A DNA stretch of 64,000 bases from CAYTMY01 sp964618075 (lineage in GTDB: Bacteria > Bacillota > Clostridia > Eubacteriales > Anaerofustaceae). The stretch lies in contig CAZTZO010000004.1 of the NCBI GenBank assembly GCA_964618075.1, positions 1 to 64,000 on the forward strand, read 5' to 3'. Positions 34,998 to 44,465 of the stretch are shown here, in pieces. Position numbers and translations under genes: made by a program. The notes beneath the pieces are model-generated. The model worked only from the letters and a program-made list of their open reading frames with translations, ran no database searches and had not been told where the DNA came from. The stretch's first letter is position 1, and each line of letters begins with the position of its first letter.

Positions 34998-37900
34998 TCA
35001 CTCCTCCATATCCTCGTTGTAAAAAGCGAAGCCGTCTTTTCCGTGTTCCTTTGTGTAGTACAAAGCACAGTCTGCGCTGTGATAAAGCTTTTCAAACATA
35101 TCCCCGTCATTAGGGTAGAGTGCTATTCCAATGCTTATATATATACCTTCGCCGTTTATATTTTCTTTCTTAAGAATGCTTTGAAGCTGACTTGCCTTTT
35201 TAGCGGCAACTTCTTCATTGGGGATATCCGATAAAAACACAAAGAACTCATCTCCTCCAAGCCTTCCCGCTATATCCTTATTTCGTGTAATCGAAGTAAT
35301 AACGCTGCTGACCGTAGTCAATACGTTGTCTCCCTGCTCGTGACCGTACTTATCGTTAAAGCCCTTGAAGTTGTCAATATCCAGTATAAACAATGCGTTA
35401 ATATATTCGGGGTTGTTTGATACCGTATCGTTGAGCTTTTTGGCAAAGGTCGTGCGGTTATAAAGCCCTGTAAGAGCATCGGTCTCACTGCGCCTTCTTA
35501 TCTTGATTTCCTCTTTTTTGTCTTCATCGATATCCTCAAACATCAGATATGCCATAATATCTTGCGAGTTTGGATTCTCAACAAGCTCGACGCTGCAGGA
35601 GAGCCAGAAAACATAGTTTTCATCGGTTAGCTTTCTAAAATCAAAGTTGAAGGTACGTATTCCCTTGTAATAGTCGGAAAGCATAGTTTCGCCGCGAAGA
35701 AGAGAACAAAACTGCTTTCTGTCCTCCTTAAAAACGTATCGCTCCGAAAATTCGCGCGTTATTTTGTCAAAGCTCGTTGCCTGAAGCGTGTCGAATTCTT
35801 TTTTTATTAAGCTGCCTTCCGTAAATTCGACTGACACGTCCTTTATAATATTACAGCAAAACAATGAATACGAGCTTGCTTCTCTGTTAGTCAGAGATTG
35901 CTTCCACTTTCTGTAAATTGCTTCCTTTTCTATTCTGTCGGTTATCCTGTTAAAGGTAATAATAGCTGCCAGTGCTTGACCGTCATTAGAAAAGATAGAA
36001 GATGCATGAGCCTCAAGCCATTCGCTTTTACCGTTGAGAATCCTTTGATACTCAGTGGAGGCTGTCTTTTCTCCTCTTCTTATCTTATCGTAGAACTCTA
36101 TGTACGCCTTTTTCGTGTCATCGCTTATCAGCTTGTTTTCCACGGGCAAGTCAGGTACGTTCTTTAACACCTTTTCCATGCCGTACTTTTCTACTATATT
36201 ATCCGATAATACCAGATCCTTTTTTAAGATATCGTAGCGACATACGCTTATGCCCGTATTTTCAATGGCAAGACGGTACTCTTCCTCGATCTTTCTAAGC
36301 TTATCTTCTGTGTTTTTCCTGTCTGTTATGTCGATGAGGATAACGTAGTACCACTCTTTTCCCGACATATCGGTTATTTTTATACCCTCGTCATGGAACC
36401 AGCGAAGGTCTCCTTTTGCGTCCTCTATGCGAAAATCGAATCTTCCTATCCTGCCGTCGCACTCCTGGTCGCTTATTTGTTTAAGAATACTGTCTCTGTC
36501 CTTTTTATATATCATTTTATCAAAGCGATTGGCAAATTTCTTTTTAAAGCTTTGATGAGTATAGCCGAGACTTTCTACAAAGCTGCGACTGATATAAGCG
36601 AACTTTTGTTTTTCGTCTGCCGAATATTTCAATACGCCGCTGGGTATCACGTTAAGTAATGTATCCAACTCAAAATTCGCTTCGTGCAGCTTTGTGGAAT
36701 CGCGCGCTATTCTGAAAATACCGACAATATTGCCTTCGCTGTCAAGTAAGGGGTGTTTTGAATAAACGCAGTAGCCTACTGCGCCTGAATGAGTCGGAAG
36801 CTTTTCCTCAACGTCAATGACAGCTTTACCGCTTTTGAGCAGCTTTTTATCGGATGCGATATATTCGTCGGCTAAAGCCTTATCAAACAAATCGTAATCG
36901 GTTTTCCCGATAATATCAGACGCGCTGTTTAATCCGAGCAGCCTTGCGGCGGAAGCACTGCACGCAATATATCTTAAGTTGCTGTCTTTAATAAATGCAT
37001 AGTCCGTAAAGGATGAGAGCATTGCCGAAAGAGCTATCGGCATAAGAGCCTGAACCGACATAGCGTCCTCGGATATCGGCGTATATGCGGCGTACATGGA
37101 GTATTTGTCGCCCCCGAGATTAACCATTTTGCCGTTGACATGAAAGGCACGGTATTCTTTTTTTTCTCCGTAAAGTATTCTCACATCGCAGTGAACGTCG
37201 CGCTTGCTTTTTATCGCAGAGGCTATCTCAAGCTCGACTATCTGCCTGTCGGGCGGATAGATAGGATCGTATACTTTAATATCACAATATTTCGGAGGCT
37301 GCCTGTTTACTAAAGTCCAATAATAACGGTTGAGATGCGTGACCTCAATTTTGCCTGTTTCAATTTTGTAAAGTGCGGCTCCGCAGGGGATATTATCGAG
37401 CAGCTCTATCTGCGTTTCCTCGGCACTCTTCTGCTCGCTCGCTTTTGCAACATATACGTTCAGGAAGCTCTCGGCACTTTCCATGCTTTTTGTTCTTTGA
37501 ATACGAGCATATACTGAAACCCACACAAATCCTCCTTTGTGTGTTTTTAAACGAACCCTCACATTATGCGCTTCCCTGTTAAGAAGTATTTCACTTAACA
37601 CGTTACGTAAAAGCGGTCTGTCCTTGAAATGTACTCCCTTTAAAACGTCCTTACCGTACATATCCAACAGCTCTTTGTTCGTTTGTTGAACAAGCTTCTG
37701 GAAGCCTTCCGAAAAATAAAGAGCTGTTACTTTATTGTCATCTGTTATCTTAAAACGCCCGTAGCCGCCCGGAATACCGTCCATGACAGCCTTAAGCGAC
37801 GAAGCGTCCTTTTTTATCTGCTCGTCTAAATCTCTGCGTACGATAAGAAAGCCTATATATTCTCCCAATGACGCAAGATGATCAACCCTGCCGATCTTGT

Positions 37901-40900
37901 TTCTTAAATTATCGACACCGATAAAACCGATGAATTCGCCGTTTCTTAATATGGGCGCCGCCATAAGGGAATTAATGGACTGTGCCTTAAGAAGCTCTCT
38001 TTCCTCGCTTCTCTCTTCACCAAGAGCATCTACGTCGGCTATGTACAGGCTGCTCTTGTTTTTAAAAGAATTTTTCCAGAACTCCATAAGCGACATGGGT
38101 ACATTCTGAAGGTTGTCCTTCTGCGCACTTATCCCCCCAGCGCAGACTTCATATGTATTATTTGCAACAGTATTATCCTCGCTCACTTCAAACACATACG
38201 CTCTGTCGGCGTCAAAGTATTTCAAGAGGCTTTTAAGCGTATCGTTAATACCCGTTTTTGCGTTTGAGGAATTAAGAAGATTTCCTGCTGCCTCGTTTAA
38301 GAAGCGTATCTGGTCGTTTTCCTCCGCTTCCTCGCTCACGTCTATCAATACGGCTATTATCATGTTGCTGTTCTTGTCTTTATCTACATTAGAGGCGCAG
38401 CAGCGAACGAATATGAGCGTACCGTCTTTCTTGACGCACCGAAAGCCCGTTATGACGTTTTTGTTGTTATTAAGGACGTTTTCTCTTATAAACTTCAGCG
38501 TTTCTTCTCTCTCCCATGTAACGATAAGGTCATACATGGAAAGATTAAGCTCCCTTGCCTCATCGGGCGTATAACCGAACATTTCGTAAAAGGGGCCGTT
38601 TGCAAAAGCAAGCTCTTCATTTGTGCCTTTAAAGCTAACGGCGCATATACCGGCATTGACGTTGTGTATTATATCGCTGAGCTTGTTTTTTTCAACCTCC
38701 GCTTTAAGGCGCCTGTTCTGAGAGGAGAGCTGTTCTGTTACGTCCATAGTGACGGAAAGCTCCACTATACCTTCTATATCGGGCAGCTTTACAAAGGATA
38801 TTTTCCCTCGCATCCACTTTAGGATACCCTCCTTTGTATGGATACGGTAAAGCACCATAAAGCTTTCGCTTTTTTCCTTCGCTTTATTTCGGTTTATCAA
38901 TATAGATTCCTTGTCTTTTTCGTAAACCAAGTCGAACGGGTCTAGTTTCAGTTCGTGCATTTCCTTTTGAGTGTAACCGAAAAGCTCATAAAACTGACGG
39001 TTTGCAAACAAAACACAGGGGGAGCCGTTTTCGTCTGCTGCCGCACAGACTCCGCCCGCAATATTATTCATTATGACAGAAAGCTGCTTACCTGCGGCAA
39101 GCTTTTCTTCCTCGAGCTTACGCTGTTTCATTTCGGAAAGCTTAAGCTTGGTGATATTTTGCACCAGACAATAAAACAGATATCTATCGCCTGCTCTGGC
39201 TATAACGCGCACCGTCGAACGGATATAAAGGTGCGTCTTTTTAGAATCCTTATTTATGCAGCAGTATATCTCGCATGTGGACTCCGAGCGTGTTTTTATG
39301 GCATTTTTTATATTGTCCAGCTGTATTCGAAGGTTTTCTTCGTCGAGATAATCCTTCGGTTTTACATCGCAAATAAGCTTACCGTCTATTTCAACGTCTC
39401 CGAAAACCTTCCTGTATTTTTCGTTTACTCTGAGCAGCTGAGTATGATTGTTGTGGTATTCGAATATACAAGCCGCACCTATATAATTGTTGAATATAAG
39501 AGAATCCATACCCGACGGATCCCAAAAGGCGTTGTTTTCAAAGGTCTCGACATTTTCAATTCTGTTTATATCAGTTTGGGTCTTGCTGTTTATTACAAGC
39601 CTGTCGTATTCTTCAAGCGTTATGGGCTTGGAATAAAAATATCCCTGTATATAAACGCACCCTATGGATTTGAGGTAATCTGCCTGCAGCTTACTTTCAA
39701 CGCCCTCTGCTATAACGGACATACCGAGCCACTGAGCCATTCTGACGACTGACTGCAATATATTTCCACCTCTCTGCGAGCCGTCGTTATCCTCAAGAAA
39801 TCTGATGTCTATCTTCAATATCTGAGCGGGAACATCCTTTAATACGTTAAGCGATGAATATCCGCTGCCGAAGTCGTCTATTTCGATTATAAAGCCGTAG
39901 TCTATAAGAGAACGTGCGATTTTTGTTATCTGCCACGTATCCTTTGCAAAGGCGGACTCGGTTATTTCAAGGCGCAGTAAATCTATGAGGATATCGTACT
40001 TTTCGACAAGCCCTTTTATATCACGAGAAAAACCTGTTGCAAATATGTCGTAGCGCGACACGTTTACGCTTACGGGCAGCGGCTTTTCACCTTGCTTTAT
40101 TTTTTTATTCAGCTCAATGCATACCTGCTCCCAAATATATTTGTCAAGCTCGTAAACAAAGCCGTTTTCTTCGAACACGGGAATAAATTCGCCCGGCATT
40201 ATCAAGCCCCTTTGAGGGTGAGCCCAACGAGCTAACGCCTCTGCTCCTATAAGCGCACCGCTTGAGTGGTTGAATATCGGCTGGTAGTATGCCTCAAACT
40301 GTCCCAGCCTGAGAGCATCGTCCATCTCGCTTATTATCCTTTGCTTATTGAGATAATCCTCACGCATGGATTCTTGATAGTCAGCAATATAAACGTCATA
40401 TCTGCCCTTTATGGAGGACTGCGCCATATCCGCTCTGTCGCACATAGTGTTGACGTTCATTGATTTGTCGTCTACGAGAAAGCGACCAATCCTTAAATAT
40501 ACCCTTTCGTTTATACATGTGGGGACCGTTACCTTTTTGTGCATTTTCATAAGGCTTTCGGAGTTTTGGAATTCGGCTGGATATAATAATACAAATTTAT
40601 CGGCGGTAAAGCGGCATGCAACGGCTTTAAGCACTTTAAGAGTGCTGTTTATATTTTTACCGATATATTTTAGTATCTCATCTCCGATCTCGTAGCCGTA
40701 ACGGTCATTTATTCCCTTGAAGTTGTCAATATTAATGCAGGAAAGTATATAATGCTTTTCCTCTTTTTCGCTTATCATTTTACCGGCAAGCTCAAAAAAA
40801 CCTTCGCGGTTTAAAAGCCCTGTCAGGTTATCGCTTCTCGTTACATCGCTTGTGTTTTCATTATTTATAAGGCGCATACTGCTTTTTATGGTATTTAGTA

Positions 40901-41237
40901 TAATTGTCTTGTTGAAGGGCTTTGTTATAAAGCAGCTCGCACCCATAGACAGCGCCTTCTGCTGGGCTTTTTCATCTCTGAGAGAGGTTATGGCAATTAT
41001 CGGTATTTGTGTTAAGAGCTCATTGTCAGATACTGATCTTAAAAATCTGTAAGCGTCGACAACGGGTAAAATCAGATCAATAAGAATGACGCTTATTTTT
41101 TCTTTATTTTCGTTTATTGCTTCAAGCGCCTTTTCTGAGCTGTTTGTTACAGTCACGTCATACTCAGCGTTAAGTATTCTCAAAAGTGTATTGGTCTGTG
41201 TTTTATTGTCTCCAACGATAAGTATCCTATGCGACAT
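34998..41237 (-). CDS. Giant response-regulator c-di-GMP protein (REC-degenerate GGDEF-EAL-PAS/GAF-GGDEF)
   Basis: A 2079-residue protein. REC domain at about 3-120 with phospho-acceptor Asp54, Thr84 and Lys106; the usual acidic pair near residue 10 is reduced to G-D. Next comes a GGDEF-fold domain (about 130-285) with a ruined signature (ADKF, 212-215), then an EAL domain (about 300-550) with EAL at 333-335, SVNVS, LEITES, DDFGSGYSS, AEGVE and QGY, apparently active. Several PAS modules and one GAF-like stretch (FLNEAAGNLL onward) follow, and the protein ends with a canonical GGDEF domain (GGDEF at 1994-1998) preceded by an RxxD inhibitory site (RNKD). GGCGGAGG precedes the ATG. It shares its whole plan with 9156-15896, adding the REC domain. 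No histidine kinase is adjacent. Confidence 0.9.
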   Translation of the reverse strand: MSHRILIVGDNKTQTNTLLRILNAEYDVTVTNSSEKALEAINENKEKISVILIDLILPVVDAYRFLRSVSDNELLTQIPIIAITSLRDEKAQQKALSMGASCFITKPFNKTIILNTIKSSMRLINNENTSDVTRSDNLTGLLNREGFFELAGKMISEKEEKHYILSCINIDNFKGINDRYGYEIGDEILKYIGKNINSTLKVLKAVACRFTADKFVLLYPAEFQNSESLMKMHKKVTVPTCINERVYLRIGRFLVDDKSMNVNTMCDRADMAQSSIKGRYDVYIADYQESMREDYLNKQRIISEMDDALRLGQFEAYYQPIFNHSSGALIGAEALARWAHPQRGLIMPGEFIPVFEENGFVYELDKYIWEQVCIELNKKIKQGEKPLPVSVNVSRYDIFATGFSRDIKGLVEKYDILIDLLRLEITESAFAKDTWQITKIARSLIDYGFIIEIDDFGSGYSSLNVLKDVPAQILKIDIRFLEDNDGSQRGGNILQSVVRMAQWLGMSVIAEGVESKLQADYLKSIGCVYIQGYFYSKPITLEEYDRLVINSKTQTDINRIENVETFENNAFWDPSGMDSLIFNNYIGAACIFEYHNNHTQLLRVNEKYRKVFGDVEIDGKLICDVKPKDYLDEENLRIQLDNIKNAIKTRSESTCEIYCCINKDSKKTHLYIRSTVRVIARAGDRYLFYCLVQNITKLKLSEMKQRKLEEEKLAAGKQLSVIMNNIAGGVCAAADENGSPCVLFANRQFYELFGYTQKEMHELKLDPFDLVYEKDKESILINRNKAKEKSESFMVLYRIHTKEGILKWMRGKISFVKLPDIEGIVELSVTMDVTEQLSSQNRRLKAEVEKNKLSDIIHNVNAGICAVSFKGTNEELAFANGPFYEMFGYTPDEARELNLSMYDLIVTWEREETLKFIRENVLNNNKNVITGFRCVKKDGTLIFVRCCASNVDKDKNSNMIIAVLIDVSEEAEENDQIRFLNEAAGNLLNSSNAKTGINDTLKSLLKYFDADRAYVFEVSEDNTVANNTYEVCAGGISAQKDNLQNVPMSLMEFWKNSFKNKSSLYIADVDALGEERSEERELLKAQSINSLMAAPILRNGEFIGFIGVDNLRNKIGRVDHLASLGEYIGFLIVRRDLDEQIKKDASSLKAVMDGIPGGYGRFKITDDNKVTALYFSEGFQKLVQQTNKELLDMYGKDVLKGVHFKDRPLLRNVLSEILLNREAHNVRVRLKTHKGGFVWVSVYARIQRTKSMESAESFLNVYVAKASEQKSAEETQIELLDNIPCGAALYKIETGKIEVTHLNRYYWTLVNRQPPKYCDIKVYDPIYPPDRQIVELEIASAIKSKRDVHCDVRILYGEKKEYRAFHVNGKMVNLGGDKYSMYAAYTPISEDAMSVQALMPIALSAMLSSFTDYAFIKDSNLRYIACSASAARLLGLNSASDIIGKTDYDLFDKALADEYIASDKKLLKSGKAVIDVEEKLPTHSGAVGYCVYSKHPLLDSEGNIVGIFRIARDSTKLHEANFELDTLLNVIPSGVLKYSADEKQKFAYISRSFVESLGYTHQSFKKKFANRFDKMIYKKDRDSILKQISDQECDGRIGRFDFRIEDAKGDLRWFHDEGIKITDMSGKEWYYVILIDITDRKNTEDKLRKIEEEYRLAIENTGISVCRYDILKKDLVLSDNIVEKYGMEKVLKNVPDLPVENKLISDDTKKAYIEFYDKIRRGEKTASTEYQRILNGKSEWLEAHASSIFSNDGQALAAIITFNRITDRIEKEAIYRKWKQSLTNREASSYSLFCCNIIKDVSVEFTEGSLIKKEFDTLQATSFDKITREFSERYVFKEDRKQFCSLLRGETMLSDYYKGIRTFNFDFRKLTDENYVFWLSCSVELVENPNSQDIMAYLMFEDIDEDKKEEIKIRRRSETDALTGLYNRTTFAKKLNDTVSNNPEYINALFILDIDNFKGFNDKYGHEQGDNVLTTVSSVITSITRNKDIAGRLGGDEFFVFLSDIPNEEVAAKKASQLQSILKKENINGEGIYISIGIALYPNDGDMFEKLYHSADCALYYTKEHGKDGFAFYNEDMEE

Positions 41238-41574
41238 TCATAACCTCCGCCGGTTTAAGAGTCAAAATATGTGCTTATATTCGTTATAAAATTAAATACA
41301 TTTGTATAAATACTTTATAATTCTAACATGTTTTTAATATTTGTACAAATAAGCAAATAAGAAAACCCTTCAAATTTGCGTTTTTATTTCATTTATTATT
41401 TGTATCCTTAAAAATACCAACAACAGAACAGCCGCAGCTTATCGAATTTTGTTTATTGAAGGAGGGCATAGCAACAAATTCAATATTCTTTCAAAATACA
41501 CTTTATTTCATGATGAATTAAGACTATACTAAAAAGCAGTATCTAACAATATTTAACGGTTTGGAGTTTTTTAT
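41238..41574. other. Divergent intergenic region, 337 bp
   Basis: Holds a minus-strand promoter TTGTAC (41343-41348), 17 nt, TAGAAT (41320-41325) for the giant REC protein. For the antiporter, a TATACT at 41525-41530 is the best -10, without a convincing -35. Nothing else recognised. Confidence 0.6.
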
Positions 41575-42864
41575 ATGACGGAATTATTATCTGTCGCGGT
41601 AGCGATAATTGCGGGACTTGTAATGACAAGACTTGTAAAGCCGCTTCGCCTGCCCGACGTGACGGCTTATCTTATAACGGGAGTACTTGTCGGCCCGTAT
41701 TTATCGGGAGCATTGGGAATTGCAGGAGTTGGCTTTACCTCTTCAGATGCAGTCGATGCGCTTACACCGATATCAAACATGGCTCTCGGCTTTATTGCTT
41801 TTTCCATAGGAAACGAGTTTCGGCTTGCGGAGCTTAAAAAAACGGGAAGGGCGGCTGTGGTTATAGGAATATTACAGGCGTTTAGCGCTGCGCTTCTCAC
41901 TGATATAGTACTTATAATCATACATTTTATGATGCCCGAAACGCTTTCGCTTGCCGCGGCAATAACACTTGGTGCCATAGCAACAGCGACTGCTCCGGCG
42001 GCGACGCTTATGGTCGTACGCCAATACAAGGCAAAGGGAGAGCTTACAGACCTGCTATTGCCGATAGTCGCTTTGGACGACGCCGTCGGGCTTGTTGTGT
42101 TTGCAATAAGCTTTGGAATAGCAAAGGCTATGAACAGCGGAGTTGTGGACTTTGTTTCAATTATAGTTGAACCAATGCTCGAGATAATACTCTCTCTTGG
42201 ATTGGGTGCCGCTGCCGGAGTTATATTAACGCTGTTGGAAAAGCGCTTTTTCTCAAATACGAACCGTATGTCAATGACTATAGGTTTTGTGCTTTTGACC
42301 GTAGCGTTATCCTCGATAAGCTTTAGCGTGGGAAATGTCGTGTTTTCCTTCAGCTCACTTCTCGTTTGTATGATGCTGGGCACGGTGTTTTGCAATACAT
42401 GTCCGCTTTCCTTTGATTTAATGCAGAGAGCCGACAAATGGACTGCGCCGTTGTTCGTATTTTTCTTTGTGGTAAGCGGAGCGGGACTGGAGCTGTCGGT
42501 ATTCGGAGATATAGCCGTTGTCACAATAGGCGTGATATACGTTCTGGTGAGAGCCTTGGGAAAATACATAGGTGCTTATGGCGGTTGTCTGATGATGAAG
42601 CAGGATAAGAAGGTCACGCAAAACCTCGGCGTTGCGCTGTTCCCTCAGGCAGGAGTAGCACTGGGCATGTGCGTAACGGCAAGCCAGCTTAAAGGCGACG
42701 GCCCGTTAATAAGAAACATCGTGCTTTTCGCCATACTAATTTACGAGCTTGTAGGGCCTATGCTCACAAAGAGAGCCCTTATGCGTTCGGGAGATATAGA
42801 GCCTATGCCAAATGAAGTTAAGAATCGAAGAGACGATATGATCAAGGGAAAGCAAACGCAGTAA
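41575..42864 (+). CDS. CPA2-type cation:proton antiporter
   Basis: A 429-residue membrane protein with about 12 hydrophobic segments and no C-terminal TrkA/RCK domain. The charged transmembrane segment LDDAVGLVVFAI and the unwound-helix region TLGAIATATAPAATL are typical of the CPA/KefB-NapA superfamily. It probably exchanges Na+ or K+ for protons. TTGGAG lies about 8 nt before the ATG. The last 25 residues are charged and cytoplasmic. It stands alone; the following gene has a separate leader. Confidence 0.87.
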   Translation: MTELLSVAVAIIAGLVMTRLVKPLRLPDVTAYLITGVLVGPYLSGALGIAGVGFTSSDAVDALTPISNMALGFIAFSIGNEFRLAELKKTGRAAVVIGILQAFSAALLTDIVLIIIHFMMPETLSLAAAITLGAIATATAPAATLMVVRQYKAKGELTDLLLPIVALDDAVGLVVFAISFGIAKAMNSGVVDFVSIIVEPMLEIILSLGLGAAAGVILTLLEKRFFSNTNRMSMTIGFVLLTVALSSISFSVGNVVFSFSSLLVCMMLGTVFCNTCPLSFDLMQRADKWTAPLFVFFFVVSGAGLELSVFGDIAVVTIGVIYVLVRALGKYIGAYGGCLMMKQDKKVTQNLGVALFPQAGVALGMCVTASQLKGDGPLIRNIVLFAILIYELVGPMLTKRALMRSGDIEPMPNEVKNRRDDMIKGKQTQ

Positions 42865-42980
42865 TTAAAAGGCTATTAATTTAAATATTCGCTCTGATAA
42901 TGTTGTTTATTTGTTATTATATATTATTATATAATATACACAATATATACACAACAAACAGCATATAGGGGCGGATAATT

Positions 42981-44399
42981 ATGGGATATACACAGGAAGA
43001 TATAACAAAAGCAGTACAAAAACAACGGGCATATTTTGCTTCGGGAGCTACACTTGATGTTTCCTACAGGATAAAAAAGCTTAAAAAGCTTAAGGAAGCT
43101 GTCATTTACTACGAGGAAGAAATGCAAAATGCGCTTTCTCTTGATTTGGGGCGCACGCCTATGGAAGCATATCTTTGCGATATCGGCGACGTAGTGCTTG
43201 AGATAAACGAAACGATAAAGGGTCTTAAAAAATGGGCGAAACCCGAAAAGCATTTCAGCGGACTTTTGTGCTTTCCCTCTATAACGACAAAGGTCTATAA
43301 AATGCCCTACGGTGTTACGCTTATCATTTCTCCCTTCAACTTTCCGTTTCTTTTGTCTTTGGGCGTTTTGGCAGCGTCCATAGCCGGAGGAAACACTGCC
43401 ATTATAAAGACCTCCTCAAAGTCTGTGGCATGTACCGAGGTCACAAAAAAAATAATCGAACGCGCCTTTTCTGATGAATACGTTTTGCTCATTGACGGCG
43501 GACACGACGTGGCGGATTTCTGCCTTAGTGAAAAATTCGATAAAATATTTTATACGGGCAGCCCGAATGTCGCCGTGCATGTCATGAGCGAAGCCGCTAA
43601 AAACCTGACTCCCGTCGCACTTGAGCTGGGAGGCGAAACGGGCAACTGGTGCGTAGTACGAAAAGACGCCGATCTAAAGGACGCCGCAAGAAAAATAGCC
43701 TTCTTTAAGATACTCAACTCAGGGCAGGTGTGCATAAACATAAACCAGGTGGCAATAGCAAAAGAGGTCGCAAGCGAGTTTGTGGAGCTGTTAAAAAAGG
43801 AGTTTATTCGCCAAATCACAACAGACCCAATCAATAACCCCGAATATCCGAGGCTTATAGGCAAAAAAGCATATGATAAATGCATTGAAGACGTAAATAA
43901 ATATCAATCACGCGTCGTATTCGGAGGAATCGGAGACGAGAAAACCTTGAAGTTTGCGCCTACCATTATATTTCCTGTCGATATCAACGAGGATATCGTC
44001 CAAAGGGAGCTTTTCAGTCCGCTGCTTCCGATAGTTACGTACAAGGACGAACAAATTGATGAATTGATAGAAACAATAGAAGTAAGACAACACGGTCTTG
44101 CCTTTTATCTTTTTACAAGGGATATTAAGTGGGCAAACAAAACCATGGAGCGTATGCAGTTCGGCGGAGGCTGTATAAACGAGGTCGTCATGCATCTTAT
44201 GGTGAAGGGTGTGCCCTTTAACGGAACGGGACATTCGGGAATGGGCGCATACCACGCTCAATGGGGCTTTAGGGAATTTACGCACCCCAAGACCGTATTA
44301 AAGGGCTCCAACAGGTTTAATCTGTCCTTACGCGAGCATCCGTATACGGGTGAAAAATCAAAGAAAAAATTTGCACTGCTTAAATTCATGGAAAAATAA
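42981..44399 (+). CDS. Aldehyde dehydrogenase (NAD(P)-dependent, class 3-like)
   Basis: A 472-residue ALDH superfamily enzyme oxidising an aldehyde to its acid. Nucleophilic Cys lies in NSGQVCININ; the general-base Glu lies in LELGGETGNW; the oxyanion Asn in SPFNFPF, and the C-terminal AYHAQWGFREFTH matches the short class 3/YwdH-like group. Length is typical of that group. AGGGGCGG precedes the ATG. Substrate unknown; the gene is not linked to the methyltransferase loci. Confidence 0.92.
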   Translation: MGYTQEDITKAVQKQRAYFASGATLDVSYRIKKLKKLKEAVIYYEEEMQNALSLDLGRTPMEAYLCDIGDVVLEINETIKGLKKWAKPEKHFSGLLCFPSITTKVYKMPYGVTLIISPFNFPFLLSLGVLAASIAGGNTAIIKTSSKSVACTEVTKKIIERAFSDEYVLLIDGGHDVADFCLSEKFDKIFYTGSPNVAVHVMSEAAKNLTPVALELGGETGNWCVVRKDADLKDAARKIAFFKILNSGQVCININQVAIAKEVASEFVELLKKEFIRQITTDPINNPEYPRLIGKKAYDKCIEDVNKYQSRVVFGGIGDEKTLKFAPTIIFPVDINEDIVQRELFSPLLPIVTYKDEQIDELIETIEVRQHGLAFYLFTRDIKWANKTMERMQFGGGCINEVVMHLMVKGVPFNGTGHSGMGAYHAQWGFREFTHPKTVLKGSNRFNLSLREHPYTGEKSKKKFALLKFMEK

Positions 44400-44423
44400 A
44401 TATAAGCTTCCAGCAAAAAAAAT

Positions 44424-44465
44424 AAGTCACTTCCCAAAAAAGAGAAGTGACTTTTGTTTATTTTT
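44424..44465. terminator. Bidirectional terminator between ALDH and FAD oxidoreductase
   Basis: 10-bp stem AAGTCACTTC / GAAGTGACTT, followed by TTTGTTTATTTTTT on the plus strand and an A-rich loop and flank on the other side. Confidence 0.85.

Noticed and set aside
41667..42569. 300-codon open frame antisense to the antiporter
   Set aside because: Composition is biased (Thr, Ser, Ile rich), it has no ribosome binding site and it lies wholly within a clear membrane-protein gene; a shadow frame.
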